Assembly (NCBI GenBank): GCA_000824785.1
Contig: CCNB01000007.1
Span: 186,165-250,164, forward strand
Source: Mesorhizobium plurifarium
GTDB taxonomy: Bacteria > Pseudomonadota > Alphaproteobacteria > Rhizobiales > Rhizobiaceae
Direction of reading: 5' to 3'
DNA length: 64,000 bases
In this document: positions 51,240 through 60,785 of the stretch, piece by piece
Layout: each line of letters starts with the position of its first letter
Position numbering within the stretch: position 1 is the stretch's first letter
Program-made: the position numbers and the translations under genes
Notes under the pieces: generated by a model
The model's database searches: none
What the model saw: the letters and a program-made list of their open reading frames with translations, nothing else
What the model was told of the DNA's origin: nothing

Positions 51240-52261
51240 GCTCTGAAACGGCGACCATGACCGTTGCCAACGCGCCATCGCACCGCGCGAGCCGACTCGA
51301 CCGCTTTCTCATGCAAGGCGGCATCGTCATCACCTTCCTGGTCGTGGCGGTGGTCGCGACCGCACTGATCGAGCCGCGCTTCCTCAACCGGCTCAACCTG
51401 CTCAACGTCATGCGCAATTTCGCGCTGCTGCTCATCCCGTCGCTGGCGCAGATGCTGGTGATGACGGCCGGTGGTTTCGATCTCTCCGTCGGCGCGGTGG
51501 TGGCGGCGACCTCGGTGGTGACGGCCGCGGTGATGCTGGTCGGCAGCATCTATTTCCCCGGCATGGAATTGGCCCTCATCATCGCCTCGCTGGTGATCGC
51601 CCTGGGCGTTGGGGCGCTTGTCGGGCTCGTCAACGCCGGTCTGGTTTCGATCTTCTCGCTCTCGCCCTTCATGGTGACGCTGGCGATGATGTCGGTGCTG
51701 ATGGGCATCGCGCTCTATTTCACGCAAGGCATCCCGATCTACGGCGTGGTGGATTCCTTCGTCGCCAATGTCGGGCGCGGCCAGTTCCTCAGCCTGCCGA
51801 TCGTGCTTTGGGTGGCGCTCGGCGTCCTTGCCGCATGTATAATCATGCAGCGCTTCACGGCGCTCGGCCGCCATATCTATGCGGTGGGCAGCGACCAGCG
51901 CTCGGCGCGCCTGTCGGGCGTTGCCACAAGCCGCACGCTGATCGCGGCCTACATGCTCGCCGGCCTGCTCGCCGCGCTCACCGGCTTCCTGATGACGTCG
52001 CGGCTCGGCTCGGGCCAATCCACCATCGGCGGGACGCTGGCGCTCGAGACCATCGCCGCCGCGGTCATCGGCGGCGTGTCGCTGCGCGGCGGCGTCGGCC
52101 GCGCTGAACTGGTGGCATTGGCGGCGCTGTTCCTGTCGGTGATCGCCAACGCCATGAACCTGGTGCAGGTCGACAGCAAATATCAAACGCTGGTGCTCGG
52201 CGCTGTGCTGATCGTGGCTTTGGCCATCGAACGGCTTCTGTTGAGAAAGCGGCAGGCATGA
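51236..52261 (+). CDS. Sugar-type ABC transporter permease (RbsC-like)
   Basis: This 341-aa inner-membrane protein has about ten hydrophobic segments. The MLVMTAGGFDLSVGAVVAATSVV block (~residues 79-101) is the hallmark of RbsC-type permeases, and ARLSGVATSRTLIAAYMLAGLLAALTGFL near 220-250 is the ATPase coupling region. It overlaps both the ATPase stop and the second permease start (ATGA), so the four transporter genes are tightly coupled. Confidence 0.9.
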   Translation: MSSETATMTVANAPSHRASRLDRFLMQGGIVITFLVVAVVATALIEPRFLNRLNLLNVMRNFALLLIPSLAQMLVMTAGGFDLSVGAVVAATSVVTAAVMLVGSIYFPGMELALIIASLVIALGVGALVGLVNAGLVSIFSLSPFMVTLAMMSVLMGIALYFTQGIPIYGVVDSFVANVGRGQFLSLPIVLWVALGVLAACIIMQRFTALGRHIYAVGSDQRSARLSGVATSRTLIAAYMLAGLLAALTGFLMTSRLGSGQSTIGGTLALETIAAAVIGGVSLRGGVGRAELVALAALFLSVIANAMNLVQVDSKYQTLVLGAVLIVALAIERLLLRKRQA

Positions 52262-53247
52262 GCACCGAGGCCAAGACACAACCGATAGCTCAGCCTTCCG
52301 GCCTCTCGCCGAAAGAGATCCTGCGCGCCGCGCGGCTGCCGATCGCCATCGTCGTCGTGCTGATCCTGTTTGGCCTGGTCGAGCCGCGCGTGCTTTCCTT
52401 CGGCAATTTTCGCAACATCGCGCTGCAGGCGAGCTATCTCGCCATCTTCGCCATGGCGCAAACCATGGTGCTTTTGACGCGTGGCTTCGATCTCTCGCTC
52501 GGCTACACCGTCTCGCTGGTCAGCGTCGCCGCCTCGATGGCGATGGTGGCGATGGGCGGCGGCGACGTTTCGATCCTCTATGGCGTCGGCGCGGCGGTTC
52601 TGATCGCCGGCGCGATCGGCCTCGCCAACGGCTTGCTTATCGCCGGCATCGGCATCAATCCGTTGGTGACGACGCTCGGCATGGCCAATATGGTGCTGGC
52701 CCTCGCCTCGACGATCAGCGGCGGCTTCCCCGTCACCGGCCTGCCGAAGAGCCTCACCGCCGAATTCGCGGAGGGCTCGCTGCTCGCCATCCCGACGCCG
52801 ATCTGGATCGCCGCGCTGGTCTTCGTGCTTCTGTTCCTGACGCTCAAGGCGACGCGCTTCGGCCGCAGCCTCTATATCATCGGCGCCAATCCAAGGGCGG
52901 CGGTCGCGGCGGGCATCCGCACCGTGCCGGTGCTGGTGCTGGCCTATGTTCTGTGTGCGCTGCTCGCCGCGCTCGGCGCGCTTCTGCTCACCGCGCGCAC
53001 CGGTTCGGGCGAACCCAATCTTGGCGGCAATCTCACGCTGGAAGCAATCGCGGCCGCCGTGGTCGGCGGTGTGCGCCTTTCCGGCGGCGAGGGCGGCGTG
53101 GGCGCTGCCGTGCTCGGCGCGCTGTTCGTCACCGTGCTCTCCAACGGCATGAACCTCGTCCAGATCGACGGCTATCTGCAGCAGATCTGCCTGGGCGTCA
53201 TCATCATCGTCAGCCTGATCGTCAATCGCGACGAAGCCAGGCGCTGA
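52258..53247 (+). CDS. Sugar-type ABC transporter permease, second subunit (RbsC-like)
   Basis: This 329-aa paralog of the preceding permease shares TMVLLTRGFDLSLGYTVSLVSV and AAVAAGIRTVPVLVLAYVLCALLAALGALLLTARTGSGEP, the same two blocks. Two different permeases in one operon suggest a heterodimeric channel, as in autoinducer-2- or TorT-associated relatives. It ends 26 bases before hyuA, so transport and the ATP-dependent amidase-like enzyme are transcriptionally linked. Confidence 0.9.
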   Translation: MSTEAKTQPIAQPSGLSPKEILRAARLPIAIVVVLILFGLVEPRVLSFGNFRNIALQASYLAIFAMAQTMVLLTRGFDLSLGYTVSLVSVAASMAMVAMGGGDVSILYGVGAAVLIAGAIGLANGLLIAGIGINPLVTTLGMANMVLALASTISGGFPVTGLPKSLTAEFAEGSLLAIPTPIWIAALVFVLLFLTLKATRFGRSLYIIGANPRAAVAAGIRTVPVLVLAYVLCALLAALGALLLTARTGSGEPNLGGNLTLEAIAAAVVGGVRLSGGEGGVGAAVLGALFVTVLSNGMNLVQIDGYLQQICLGVIIIVSLIVNRDEARR

Positions 53248-53273
53248 TACTCCAACCTCTTCGGGAAGCTCGT

Positions 53274-55334
53274 ATGGCCTATCAAGTTTGCATCGACATC
53301 GGCGGCACGTTCACCGACTGCCTCGTCTCGAACAGCAAGGGCGAGATCGCGATCTTCAAGTCGCCGACGACGCCCGGCGAATTCGAGAAGGGCTTCATCA
53401 ACGTGCTGCATGTCGCGGCCGAGGGCTATGGCCTGAGCGGCGCCGACTTCATGAAAGAGATCGACCTCGTCGTGCACGGCTCGACCGTGTCGACCAACGC
53501 GCTGGTCGAACGCAAGACGGTCAAGGTCGGCCTTATCCTGACCGCCGGCCACCAGGACATCCTCGTGCTGCGCGAAGGCCCGCGCAAAGGCGCCTTCCAG
53601 TGGCGGCTGAACTATCCCGATCCCTATGTGCCGCGCCATCTGACCAAGACGGTCGCGGGCCGCATCGACGCGCGCGGCCGCGAGCTCGCGCCGCTGTCGC
53701 TGGACGACGTGCGCAAGGCGGCGGCCGAATTCCGAGGCCTCGGCGTCGAGGCGATCGCAGTCGGTCTGCTGTGGTCGGTGGTGAACCCGGCGCATGAGCT
53801 TGCCGTGCGCGAGATCCTGGAGAAAGAGCTGCCAGGCATCCCGGTGACGCTCAGCCATGAGATCAACCCGATGCCGCGCGAATACAAGCGCATCATCGCG
53901 GCCGCGATCGACGCCTCGATCAATCCGATCGTGCGCACCTATATCGAGAAGCTGAAGACCGCGCTCGACGAGGAAGGTTTCGAGGGCGAGCTGCTGCTTG
54001 CCAATTGCGTCGGCGGGATGATGCCTTTGGCCGACATGATCCGGAAGCCGATCTACAGCGTCATGTCCGGTCCGACGCTGGCGCCGATGGCGGCGTTGGC
54101 GCTGTCCGATGAGCCCGACATTATCGTCGGCGACATGGGCGGCACCACCTTCGACGTGTCGGCGCTGCGCGACCATCAGATCATCGTCACGCCGGACAGC
54201 ATGATCCACGACGATTCGCTCGGCATCCCCAAGGTCGACGTGCGCTCTGTCGGCGCCGGCGGCGGCTCGATCGCCTTCGTCGACGAAGGCGGCCTGCTGC
54301 AGGTCGGCCCGCGCAGCGCCGGCGCCCGGCCGGGCCCGGCATGCTACGGGCAGGGCGGCACCGAGCCGACGGTGACCGATGCCAATGTGGTGCTCGGCAT
54401 CGTCGACCCCGATTACTTCCTCGGCGGCAAGATGCAGCTGAAGCGGGAGCTGGCGGAAGCCGCGGTCGACAAGATCGCCGCGCGGCTCGGTGTGACGCGC
54501 GAGGAAGCCGCCTACGCGATCTACACCACTTCCAACCACAACATGGTGGCGGCGATCGAGGAGATCACCGTGCGCGAGGGCATCAACCCGCGCGATTCTT
54601 TCTTTGTCTGCGGCGGCGGCGCCACCGCCATCCACATCGCCGAGATGGCCGACATCCTCGGCTTGAAGCGCTACATGGTGCCGCGCTTCATGGCCGGGCT
54701 CAGCGCCTTCGGCGGCCTGATCTCCGACATCCGCTCGGAAGAGAGCGCGGTGCTGCTCACCTCCGACGCGGACTTCAACGTCGCCGGCGTCAACGACGCG
54801 CTGAAGCGGCTGAAGCAGGCCGGCAACACCTTCCTCGCCGAGGCCGGCGTCGCGGCGGAGAACCGTCAGTTCGAGTTCTCCTTCCTCGGCCGTTACGAAT
54901 ACCAGTCCTTCGAGATCGAGGTGCCGTTCGAGGCCAGGGACGGAATGGTATCGGAGGGCGATCTGCCGGGTCTGGTCGAAGCCTTCCACAAGATGCATGA
55001 GCGCATCTATTCGATCCGCGCCGACAATGACGTCGTCGAGTTCACGGCCTGGAAGCTGCGCGCCATCGGCAAGCGCTCGGGCCAGGACATCTGGCAGAAG
55101 AACACGCTGCCCGATCAGAATGGCCCCATCGACCTGAAGGCCAGGCGCGGCATCTACCAGCAGGAGAGCGGTCGTGTCGAAACGGTCCCGGTCTACGAAC
55201 TTGCGCAGCTGCGCGCCGGCGCGCAGCTTGCCGGCCCCTGCCTGGTCGAGGCGGAGACCTTCACGGCCTATCTCAAGGATCAGCATCAAGGGCAGATCGA
55301 CCGCTACGGCAATCTCGTCGTCAACATCGCCTAG
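53274..55334 (+). CDS. Hydantoinase/oxoprolinase family, HyuA-type subunit
   Basis: This 686-aa ATP-dependent subunit has the N-terminal actin-like fold VCIDIGGTFTDCLVSNSKGE (5-24), VVHGSTVSTNALVERKTVKVGL, EINPMPREYKRIIAAAIDASINP, and the second phosphate motif IIVGDMGGTTFDVSAL. HyuA with HyuB opens hydantoins, 5-oxoproline or N-methylhydantoin, or carboxylates ketones, with ATP. The ATG at 53274 is supported by family alignment; reading frames extending upstream overlap the permease. The transporter genes just before it probably bring in the substrate. Confidence 0.9.
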   Translation: MAYQVCIDIGGTFTDCLVSNSKGEIAIFKSPTTPGEFEKGFINVLHVAAEGYGLSGADFMKEIDLVVHGSTVSTNALVERKTVKVGLILTAGHQDILVLREGPRKGAFQWRLNYPDPYVPRHLTKTVAGRIDARGRELAPLSLDDVRKAAAEFRGLGVEAIAVGLLWSVVNPAHELAVREILEKELPGIPVTLSHEINPMPREYKRIIAAAIDASINPIVRTYIEKLKTALDEEGFEGELLLANCVGGMMPLADMIRKPIYSVMSGPTLAPMAALALSDEPDIIVGDMGGTTFDVSALRDHQIIVTPDSMIHDDSLGIPKVDVRSVGAGGGSIAFVDEGGLLQVGPRSAGARPGPACYGQGGTEPTVTDANVVLGIVDPDYFLGGKMQLKRELAEAAVDKIAARLGVTREEAAYAIYTTSNHNMVAAIEEITVREGINPRDSFFVCGGGATAIHIAEMADILGLKRYMVPRFMAGLSAFGGLISDIRSEESAVLLTSDADFNVAGVNDALKRLKQAGNTFLAEAGVAAENRQFEFSFLGRYEYQSFEIEVPFEARDGMVSEGDLPGLVEAFHKMHERIYSIRADNDVVEFTAWKLRAIGKRSGQDIWQKNTLPDQNGPIDLKARRGIYQQESGRVETVPVYELAQLRAGAQLAGPCLVEAETFTAYLKDQHQGQIDRYGNLVVNIA

Positions 55335-55361
55335 TTCAACAATCACGTGAGAGAACGACCC

Positions 55362-57155
55362 ATGGACTCCATCAACAGGCTCGAGCTCGACATCGCTGAA
55401 CGCCGTGTCGACCCCTTCCTGATGTCGGTGCTGAAAAGCCGCTTCGAGGCGATCGTGCGCGAGATGACGCTGGTCGTCATGCGCGCCAGCCGCTCGGCGG
55501 TGATCAAGAACGCGCGCGACTTCTCCTGCGCCATCCTGACCTATGATCATCGGCTGGTCTCGGTCGAGGACGCGCTGCCGATCCACGTCATGTCGATGGA
55601 CATGGCGACGCGGCCGCTGACCGATCTGTTCGACGACATCACGCAGGGCGACATCTTCCTCAACAACTGCCCCTATACCGGCGGCACCCATCACGCCGAC
55701 CTGATCATGGCGATGCCGGTGTTCTTCGAGGGCGAGCCGCTGTTCTGGGTCGTGGCGCTGTCGCACCACGCCGATACCGGCGCGCCGGTGCCGTCGACCT
55801 ATCTGCCTTTCGCCAAGAACATCTTCGAGGAGGGGATGCACTTCCCCTGCGTGCGCGTCGCGCAGAATTACGAAGAGAAGAAGGACATCCTGCGCATCGG
55901 CACGATGCGCAACCGTGTGCCGGACATGTGGCTGGGCGACGTGCGCGCGCAGATCGGCGCCTGCCGCACCGGCGAAAGGCGTATCGGCGAGCTGTTCGCG
56001 CGCTACGGCCGCAACACCATCCTCGGCTTCGTCGAGGACTGGTTCGATTACGGCGCGCGTTGCGCCAAGGCGGCGATCGCCAAGCTGCCGGCCGGCAGCT
56101 ACAGCTACGAAACGCGCCATGATCCGGTGCCGGGCGTCGCCGACGAAGGCATACCGGTGAAGGTGACGATCAATGTCGATCCGGAAAGGGGCGAGATCGT
56201 CGTCGACGTGCGCGACAACATCGACAATGTGCCGGGCGGCCTCAATCTGTCCGAGAACACCGCCACCGGCTCCTGCCGGATCGGCGTCTTCAACAATCTC
56301 GACGAGAGCATCCCGCACAATGAGGGCGCGAAGTCGCAGATCAAGGTGCTGCTGCGCGAGGGCAGCGCCATCGGCAAGCCGAAATATCCGGTGGGCACTT
56401 CGGTCGCCACCACCAATGTCAACGACCGGCTGATGATTGCCGGCAATTGCGTCTTCTCGCGCATGGGCGCGCCTTACGGCCAGGCGGAGAGCGGCTCGCA
56501 CCTGCCGGCCGGCGTCGGCGTCATCTCGGGCGAGGATCCGTTCAAGCACGGCAAGTCCTATGTCAACCAGGTCTTCGTCGGCTACGCCGGCGGCGGCGCC
56601 CGTCATGGCTATGACGGCTGGCTGACCTATTGCGGCCCGGCCAATGCCGGCCTGATCCAGCTCGACTCGGTCGAGGTCGACGAGTCGATGTATCCGATCG
56701 TCATCGAGCGGCGCGGCGTGCTGCCTGGATCGCAAGGTTTCGGAGAGTTCGAGGGCGCACCGGCGACCGGCGGCGTCTTCTATCCGCTCGACCACGACAT
56801 GACGATCGTCTACGCGGCCGACGGCACCAGCTTCCCGCCGCGCGGCGTGCTGGGCGGCGGCGACGGCAAGGAGAGCGAGACGATCAAGCTCAGGGCCGGC
56901 GAGAAGATCGTGCTGCCCGCCTTCAGCGAAGAGACGATCGAGGATGGCGCCCGCATCGAGTTCACCGCCTGCGGTGGCGGCGGTTACGGCGATCCGCTGA
57001 AGCGCGATCCGAAGCGTGTCGCGGCGACCGTCAATCGCGGCTGGCTGAGCCGCGAAGACGCCGAAACGGTCTACAAGGTGGTTCTGACCGATGCCGACGA
57101 GCCTGGCCTGCTCAAAGTCGACGAAGCCCGTACAGCCACCCTCAGGGCGGTTTGA
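55362..57155 (+). CDS. Hydantoinase/oxoprolinase family, HyuB-type subunit
   Basis: This 597-aa partner of HyuA has DPFLMSVLKSRFEAIVREMTLVVMRASRSAVIKNARDFSCAIL near 17-60, the usual start of HyuB, then ITQGDIFLNNCPYTGGTHHADLIMAMPVFFEGEPLFWVVALSHHAD in the middle with the His-rich metal site, and late GGGYGDPLKRDP. The ATG at 55362 has GAGAG upstream; a GTG at 55347 is possible. It ends the transporter-hydantoinase operon, 81 bases before the broken transporter gene. Confidence 0.9.
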   Translation: MDSINRLELDIAERRVDPFLMSVLKSRFEAIVREMTLVVMRASRSAVIKNARDFSCAILTYDHRLVSVEDALPIHVMSMDMATRPLTDLFDDITQGDIFLNNCPYTGGTHHADLIMAMPVFFEGEPLFWVVALSHHADTGAPVPSTYLPFAKNIFEEGMHFPCVRVAQNYEEKKDILRIGTMRNRVPDMWLGDVRAQIGACRTGERRIGELFARYGRNTILGFVEDWFDYGARCAKAAIAKLPAGSYSYETRHDPVPGVADEGIPVKVTINVDPERGEIVVDVRDNIDNVPGGLNLSENTATGSCRIGVFNNLDESIPHNEGAKSQIKVLLREGSAIGKPKYPVGTSVATTNVNDRLMIAGNCVFSRMGAPYGQAESGSHLPAGVGVISGEDPFKHGKSYVNQVFVGYAGGGARHGYDGWLTYCGPANAGLIQLDSVEVDESMYPIVIERRGVLPGSQGFGEFEGAPATGGVFYPLDHDMTIVYAADGTSFPPRGVLGGGDGKESETIKLRAGEKIVLPAFSEETIEDGARIEFTACGGGGYGDPLKRDPKRVAATVNRGWLSREDAETVYKVVLTDADEPGLLKVDEARTATLRAV

Positions 57156-57236
57156 TTCCAACAGGCGCGAAATCGGCAGAAACCGGGAATTCCAGACCAT
57201 TGATTGGCGGAGGGAGCGCCTTGCCGGCGGTTTGCC

Positions 57237-58133
57237 ATGCATGATGATCGACCGGTATCGAGCCGCCGCCTGCCATCGACGGACGCTGCCCTTCTGCTCC
57301 TGGCGGCAGCGATCTATGGCGGTATCTTTCCGGTCAACCGGCTGGCCGCCGAAACGCAATGGCCGCCTGCCCAGTCGCTTGCGGCAGGCGCGATATTGGC
57401 CCTGGCGGCGGTAGTTGCCGGCGGGCGGTTCGCCGTCACCGCCGGGCAGGTGCGCACATACCTGATCATAGGCGGCCTGGTGGTCGGCCTGCCGATCGGT
57501 ATCCTGGTCTCTGCCGCTCCGCATGTCGACGCCTCGGTGCTGACCCTGGTGCTTTGCCTTTCTCCGCTATTCACCCTCGCCATTGGTGCGCTGGCGGGCA
57601 TCGATCGCTTCGATAGGCGTACTTTCGCCGGTATGCTTCTCGGCGTGGCCGGCGTGGCTGTCCTCGTGCTGCCCGATGCGGGCGCTGTCGGCTCGGACGG
57701 CTTCGTCTAGTTTTTGGTGGCGCTCATTGCCCCGGTGATGTTTGCAGCCGCCAACAATTGCGCCAAATGGCTGCGCCCCGAAGGTGCGCCCTCCTTGATG
57801 ATGGCGGCCGGAACGCTGCTGGGAGGGGCCGTGGTTGCCGGCGTCGTCATGCTTGCGCTCGGCGGTGCGGCGATGCCTTCCGAGTGGACGGGCAGGACCC
57901 TGATGCCGCTCGCTCTCGCCACGACGATCAATGCCGTCTTCTTCGTCCTCTTCTTCGAGCTGGTCGCTCGGATGGGACCGGCGCGCTTTTCGATCTTCAA
58001 CTATCTGGCCGTGGCCGCCGGCATTCTCTGGAGCCTGGCCGTCTTCGACGAACGGCCGGCCGCCTCGTTCTGGTTGGCCCTGATCCTGATGCTTGCAGCC
58101 ATGTATCTCGTGCTGTCGCGCAAGCCCGACTGA
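57237..58133 (+). pseudogene. EamA/DMT-family transporter interrupted by an in-frame amber codon
   Basis: A single frame encodes a typical ten-helix drug/metabolite transporter (about 298 codons), but codon 158 is TAG at 57708-57710. The first part ends ...GVAVLVLPDAGAVGSDGFV and the frame continues directly after the stop with FLVALIAPVMFAAANNCAKWL and a second EamA domain up to SRKPD. The two EamA repeats are each intact, so this is one gene with one point change rather than two genes. Candidate starts are the ATG at 57237 or a TTG at 57204 near GGAGGGAG. Possibilities are recent inactivation, a sequencing error, or readthrough. Confidence 0.82.
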
Positions 58134-58165
58134 CCATCCGGTTACCGCTGACTGGCCACGCCCTG

Positions 58166-58867
58166 TCACATGATGCCGAAGGTCTTGTAGGCTTCGACCG
58201 CGCTCATCCCGTCGCGGATCGCCTTGGCGACGAGCTTTTCGCCGCGTACTTTTTCGAGGGCCAGGCGCACCACCTCTTCCTCCGCTTCCCGCGGGATAAC
58301 GAGGACGCCTTCCTTGTCGCCGAAGAGGAGTGTTCCGGGTTCGATGCGGACGCCACCGATCTCGAGCGCGCAGCGATAGTCGATGACCTTGCCGCGCACG
58401 CCCTGGTCTTGCGCGTAATAGCCGGTGCAGAAGCAGGGAAATCCCAGCGCTTTGATGCCGTCCGTATCGCGGGCGAAGCCGTCGACCAGCGCGCCATGCG
58501 CGCCGAGGATCTTCGCACGCGTCGACATCAGCTCGCCCCACAGCGCGTAGCGGGGCGAGGCGCCGCTGGCGACGTAGATCTCGCCGGGCTTCAAATCGTC
58601 GAGCGCCTCGAACATCAGCCCGAACGGCTTGCTCATCAGCGGATTGTGGGTTGGTTTGTTGAACGGAAAGATATCGGTCTCAAGTACGGGCATGGCCCGG
58701 CCGAGCAGGCGCGTCTTCTCATCGACAGGCTTGAACACCGGCGGCAGGAACTGATGCTGCAGCCCAAGTGTGTCCATCACGTCGCCGACGACAGCGACGA
58801 ACAGTTCCTCCTCGAACAGGCGGTACATTTCGGCATCGTCGGCGTAGAGGCGTGTCGATCTGGTCAT
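58166..58867 (-). CDS. RraA-like protein (HMG/CHA aldolase superfamily)
   Basis: This 233-aa member of the same fold as 15585-16220 has VVGDVMDTLGLQHQFLPP near 26-43, then LKPGEIYVASGASPRYALWGELMSTRAK, GAHGALVDGFARDTDGI with the Arg-Asp pair, and DKEGVLVIPREAEEEVV near the end. Catabolic relatives are metal-dependent aldolases or decarboxylases of hydroxy-oxo acids. The start overlaps the stop of the mannonate dehydratase-like gene, putting it at the end of the leftward GntR-SDR-UxuA-like-RraA group. Confidence 0.82.
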   Translation of the reverse strand: MTRSTRLYADDAEMYRLFEEELFVAVVGDVMDTLGLQHQFLPPVFKPVDEKTRLLGRAMPVLETDIFPFNKPTHNPLMSKPFGLMFEALDDLKPGEIYVASGASPRYALWGELMSTRAKILGAHGALVDGFARDTDGIKALGFPCFCTGYYAQDQGVRGKVIDYRCALEIGGVRIEPGTLLFGDKEGVLVIPREAEEEVVRLALEKVRGEKLVAKAIRDGMSAVEAYKTFGIM

Positions 58868-59982
58868 CAGGCTTGCATCCGGATACTGGTGGATTGAATC
58901 GACTGCGAAGGTCCCAGCGCCGCGGCGTTCTGCACCAGCGCGCGCATATAGCCGAGCGCGAAGGCCTTGCCCGCATGCCAGGGCGCGTCGCAGGACATTT
59001 CCGGCGTGTGGTCGGGGATGATGACGCCGTCATAGTTTTCGTCGCGCAGGATGCGGACGATTTCAGCCATGTCGATGTCGCCGTCGTCGACGAAGGTTTC
59101 GTGGTAGTTCGGCACCTTGCCGCGCACGTTGCGGAAATGGATGTAGCCGATGCGCCTGCGCCGGGCGAAGCGCCGGACATGCCCGTAGATCTCGTCGGTG
59201 CCCGGCATCTCCTGCAGCGAGCCTAGGCAGAGCTCCAGCCCGTTGGACGGTGAATCGACGATGTCCATAAGGCGGTCGTATTTCTCCGGACGGTTGACGA
59301 GCCGTGCCGCGCCGCGCAGCGCTTTGGCCGGCGGATCGTCGGGGTGCGCAGCAAGTATCACGCCGGCTTCCTCAGCCACCGGAACGATGTCGCGGAGGAA
59401 GGCTCCGAGCCGCTGCCAAAGCTCATCGCTGCTCACCGTCACCGGCGCGGCGCCCGGTCGGCCCGCGCGGTAGCGCATGTTCCAGACCACGCCGTCGGGG
59501 AGGGGCAGATCGGGATCGATGGCCGCAAGGTCGAGCCCCACCGACATTGCGTCACCGCGCGCGAACGGTCCGCGCGACCAGCCCCAGACGCCGGCGATGG
59601 AGAAGTTGTAGCCGATGCACGGGATGCCGGCGAGCCCGGCATCGCGGACAAGCCGCTTCAATCCATCGATCTGCTTCGCCCGATCGGGACCATCGAGCAG
59701 AATATCGGACCAGAAGCGGGGCGAGAAATTCTCGATCGCGGCGATTTCCAGCCCGTTGTCGCGCACGGTCTTCACCAGGCCGGCGAAGTCCTCATAGTTC
59801 CATAGCTCGTCGGTGGAGCAGTCGCCCCAGCCTTCCGTCTCGCTGCCGGCCGACAGCGAAGGATCGCGGCCGCGAAAGTAGTTGGTGAGGTGGGCGACGA
59901 TATGCGTTGCGCCCGCCTGACGGGCGAAGCGGAAATTCTCGGGCGTCAGCGACTCCCGGTAGAGGCCAAGACCGATCTTCAT
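58867..59982 (-). CDS. Mannonate dehydratase-family protein (UxuA-like, divergent)
   Basis: This 371-aa TIM barrel is related to UxuA: GATHIVAHLTN, IAAIENFSPRFWSD, IPCIGYNFSIAGVWGWSRG, ILAAHPDDPPAKALRG and GLELCLGSLQE with the conserved metal-binding His and Cys, then IHFRNVRGKVPNYHETFVDDGDIDMAEIV. It is shorter and more divergent than the protein at 61710, and the UxuA motif MRPDHGH reads IPDHTPEM here. It may dehydrate a different sugar acid, or serve as the second enzyme of the same uptake pathway. It lies 4 bases after the SDR stop. Confidence 0.8.
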   Translation of the reverse strand: MKIGLGLYRESLTPENFRFARQAGATHIVAHLTNYFRGRDPSLSAGSETEGWGDCSTDELWNYEDFAGLVKTVRDNGLEIAAIENFSPRFWSDILLDGPDRAKQIDGLKRLVRDAGLAGIPCIGYNFSIAGVWGWSRGPFARGDAMSVGLDLAAIDPDLPLPDGVVWNMRYRAGRPGAAPVTVSSDELWQRLGAFLRDIVPVAEEAGVILAAHPDDPPAKALRGAARLVNRPEKYDRLMDIVDSPSNGLELCLGSLQEMPGTDEIYGHVRRFARRRRIGYIHFRNVRGKVPNYHETFVDDGDIDMAEIVRILRDENYDGVIIPDHTPEMSCDAPWHAGKAFALGYMRALVQNAAALGPSQSIQSTSIRMQA

Positions 59983-59986
59983 GGCT

Positions 59987-60772
59987 TCACTTCACGCCGA
60001 TGCCGGCGGTCAGGCCGCCATCAATCTTATAGTCCGCGCCGGTGCAGAAGCCGGCCCTCGAGGAGCATAGAAAGGCGATGAGCTCGGCCACTTCCTCCGG
60101 CTCGCCGATGCGGCCGAGCGGATGGGCCGCGCCGAAGCGCCGATAGGCTTCCTCGACATCGGCATCGCTGCCGTTGTCGCCGCGCGCGGCCTTCTCCAGG
60201 ATCGGCGTGCGGATCGAGCCGGGGCTAACCGAATTGACCCGGATGCCGGCCGCCGCGTAGTCGAGCGCCAGCGAACGCGTCAGCGTGTGGATCGCGCCCT
60301 TGGTGGTGGCATAGGCGGCGACGTTCTGCTGGCAGGCGAAGCCCTGCACCGAGGCGACGTTGACGATCGCGCCGCCGCCGCGCTTGATCATTTCCGGAAT
60401 GCCGAAATGGGCGGTCAGATAGATCGAACCGACATTGACCGTCATCGCCTTGTTCCAGATTTCCCAGTCGGTCGTCGTCGCGGTTCCATACGGATGGACC
60501 GCGGCCGAATTGACGATCACGTCGAGGCCGCCGAAGCGCGCCACGCCAGCCGCGACGGCGTCGCGAACCTGGTCCGGCACGGAGACGTCTGTGTCCACGA
60601 CCAGAGCGCCGGCCCCTAAGCTTCCCAGCTCCGCTCCCATCGCTTCATTGGCCGAGCGGTCGATGCCGCAGGCGACGATCGCGGCGCCGCCGGCGGCGAG
60701 GCGCTTGGCGGTTGCCAGACCGATCCCGGTCGTCCCGGTCACCAGCGCGACCTTGCCTTCAAAATCCTTCAT
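59987..60772 (-). CDS. SDR-family oxidoreductase
   Basis: This 261-aa classical SDR has TGTTGIGLATAKRLAAGGA near the N-terminus, NSAAVHPYGTA, Ser in NVASVQG and YATTK. AAGGAG 8 bases upstream fixes the ATG at 60772. In a mannonate context it could be a fructuronate or related sugar-acid dehydrogenase. It starts just left of the GntR gene and leads into the UxuA-like and RraA-like genes. Confidence 0.87.
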   Translation of the reverse strand: MKDFEGKVALVTGTTGIGLATAKRLAAGGAAIVACGIDRSANEAMGAELGSLGAGALVVDTDVSVPDQVRDAVAAGVARFGGLDVIVNSAAVHPYGTATTTDWEIWNKAMTVNVGSIYLTAHFGIPEMIKRGGGAIVNVASVQGFACQQNVAAYATTKGAIHTLTRSLALDYAAAGIRVNSVSPGSIRTPILEKAARGDNGSDADVEEAYRRFGAAHPLGRIGEPEEVAELIAFLCSSRAGFCTGADYKIDGGLTAGIGVK

Positions 60773-60785
60773 TGCGGGAACTCCT

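Noticed and set aside
53172-57524. Very long open frame on the minus strand (1450 codons) antisense to hyuA/hyuB
   Set aside because: It lies opposite two clear oxoprolinase-family genes and has no recognisable family motif. High G+C with GC3 bias often keeps the antisense frame open.
57711-58133. Independent small membrane protein starting after the amber codon
   Set aside because: The frame is identical to the upstream half and the two EamA repeats complete one transporter, so one interrupted gene is simpler.
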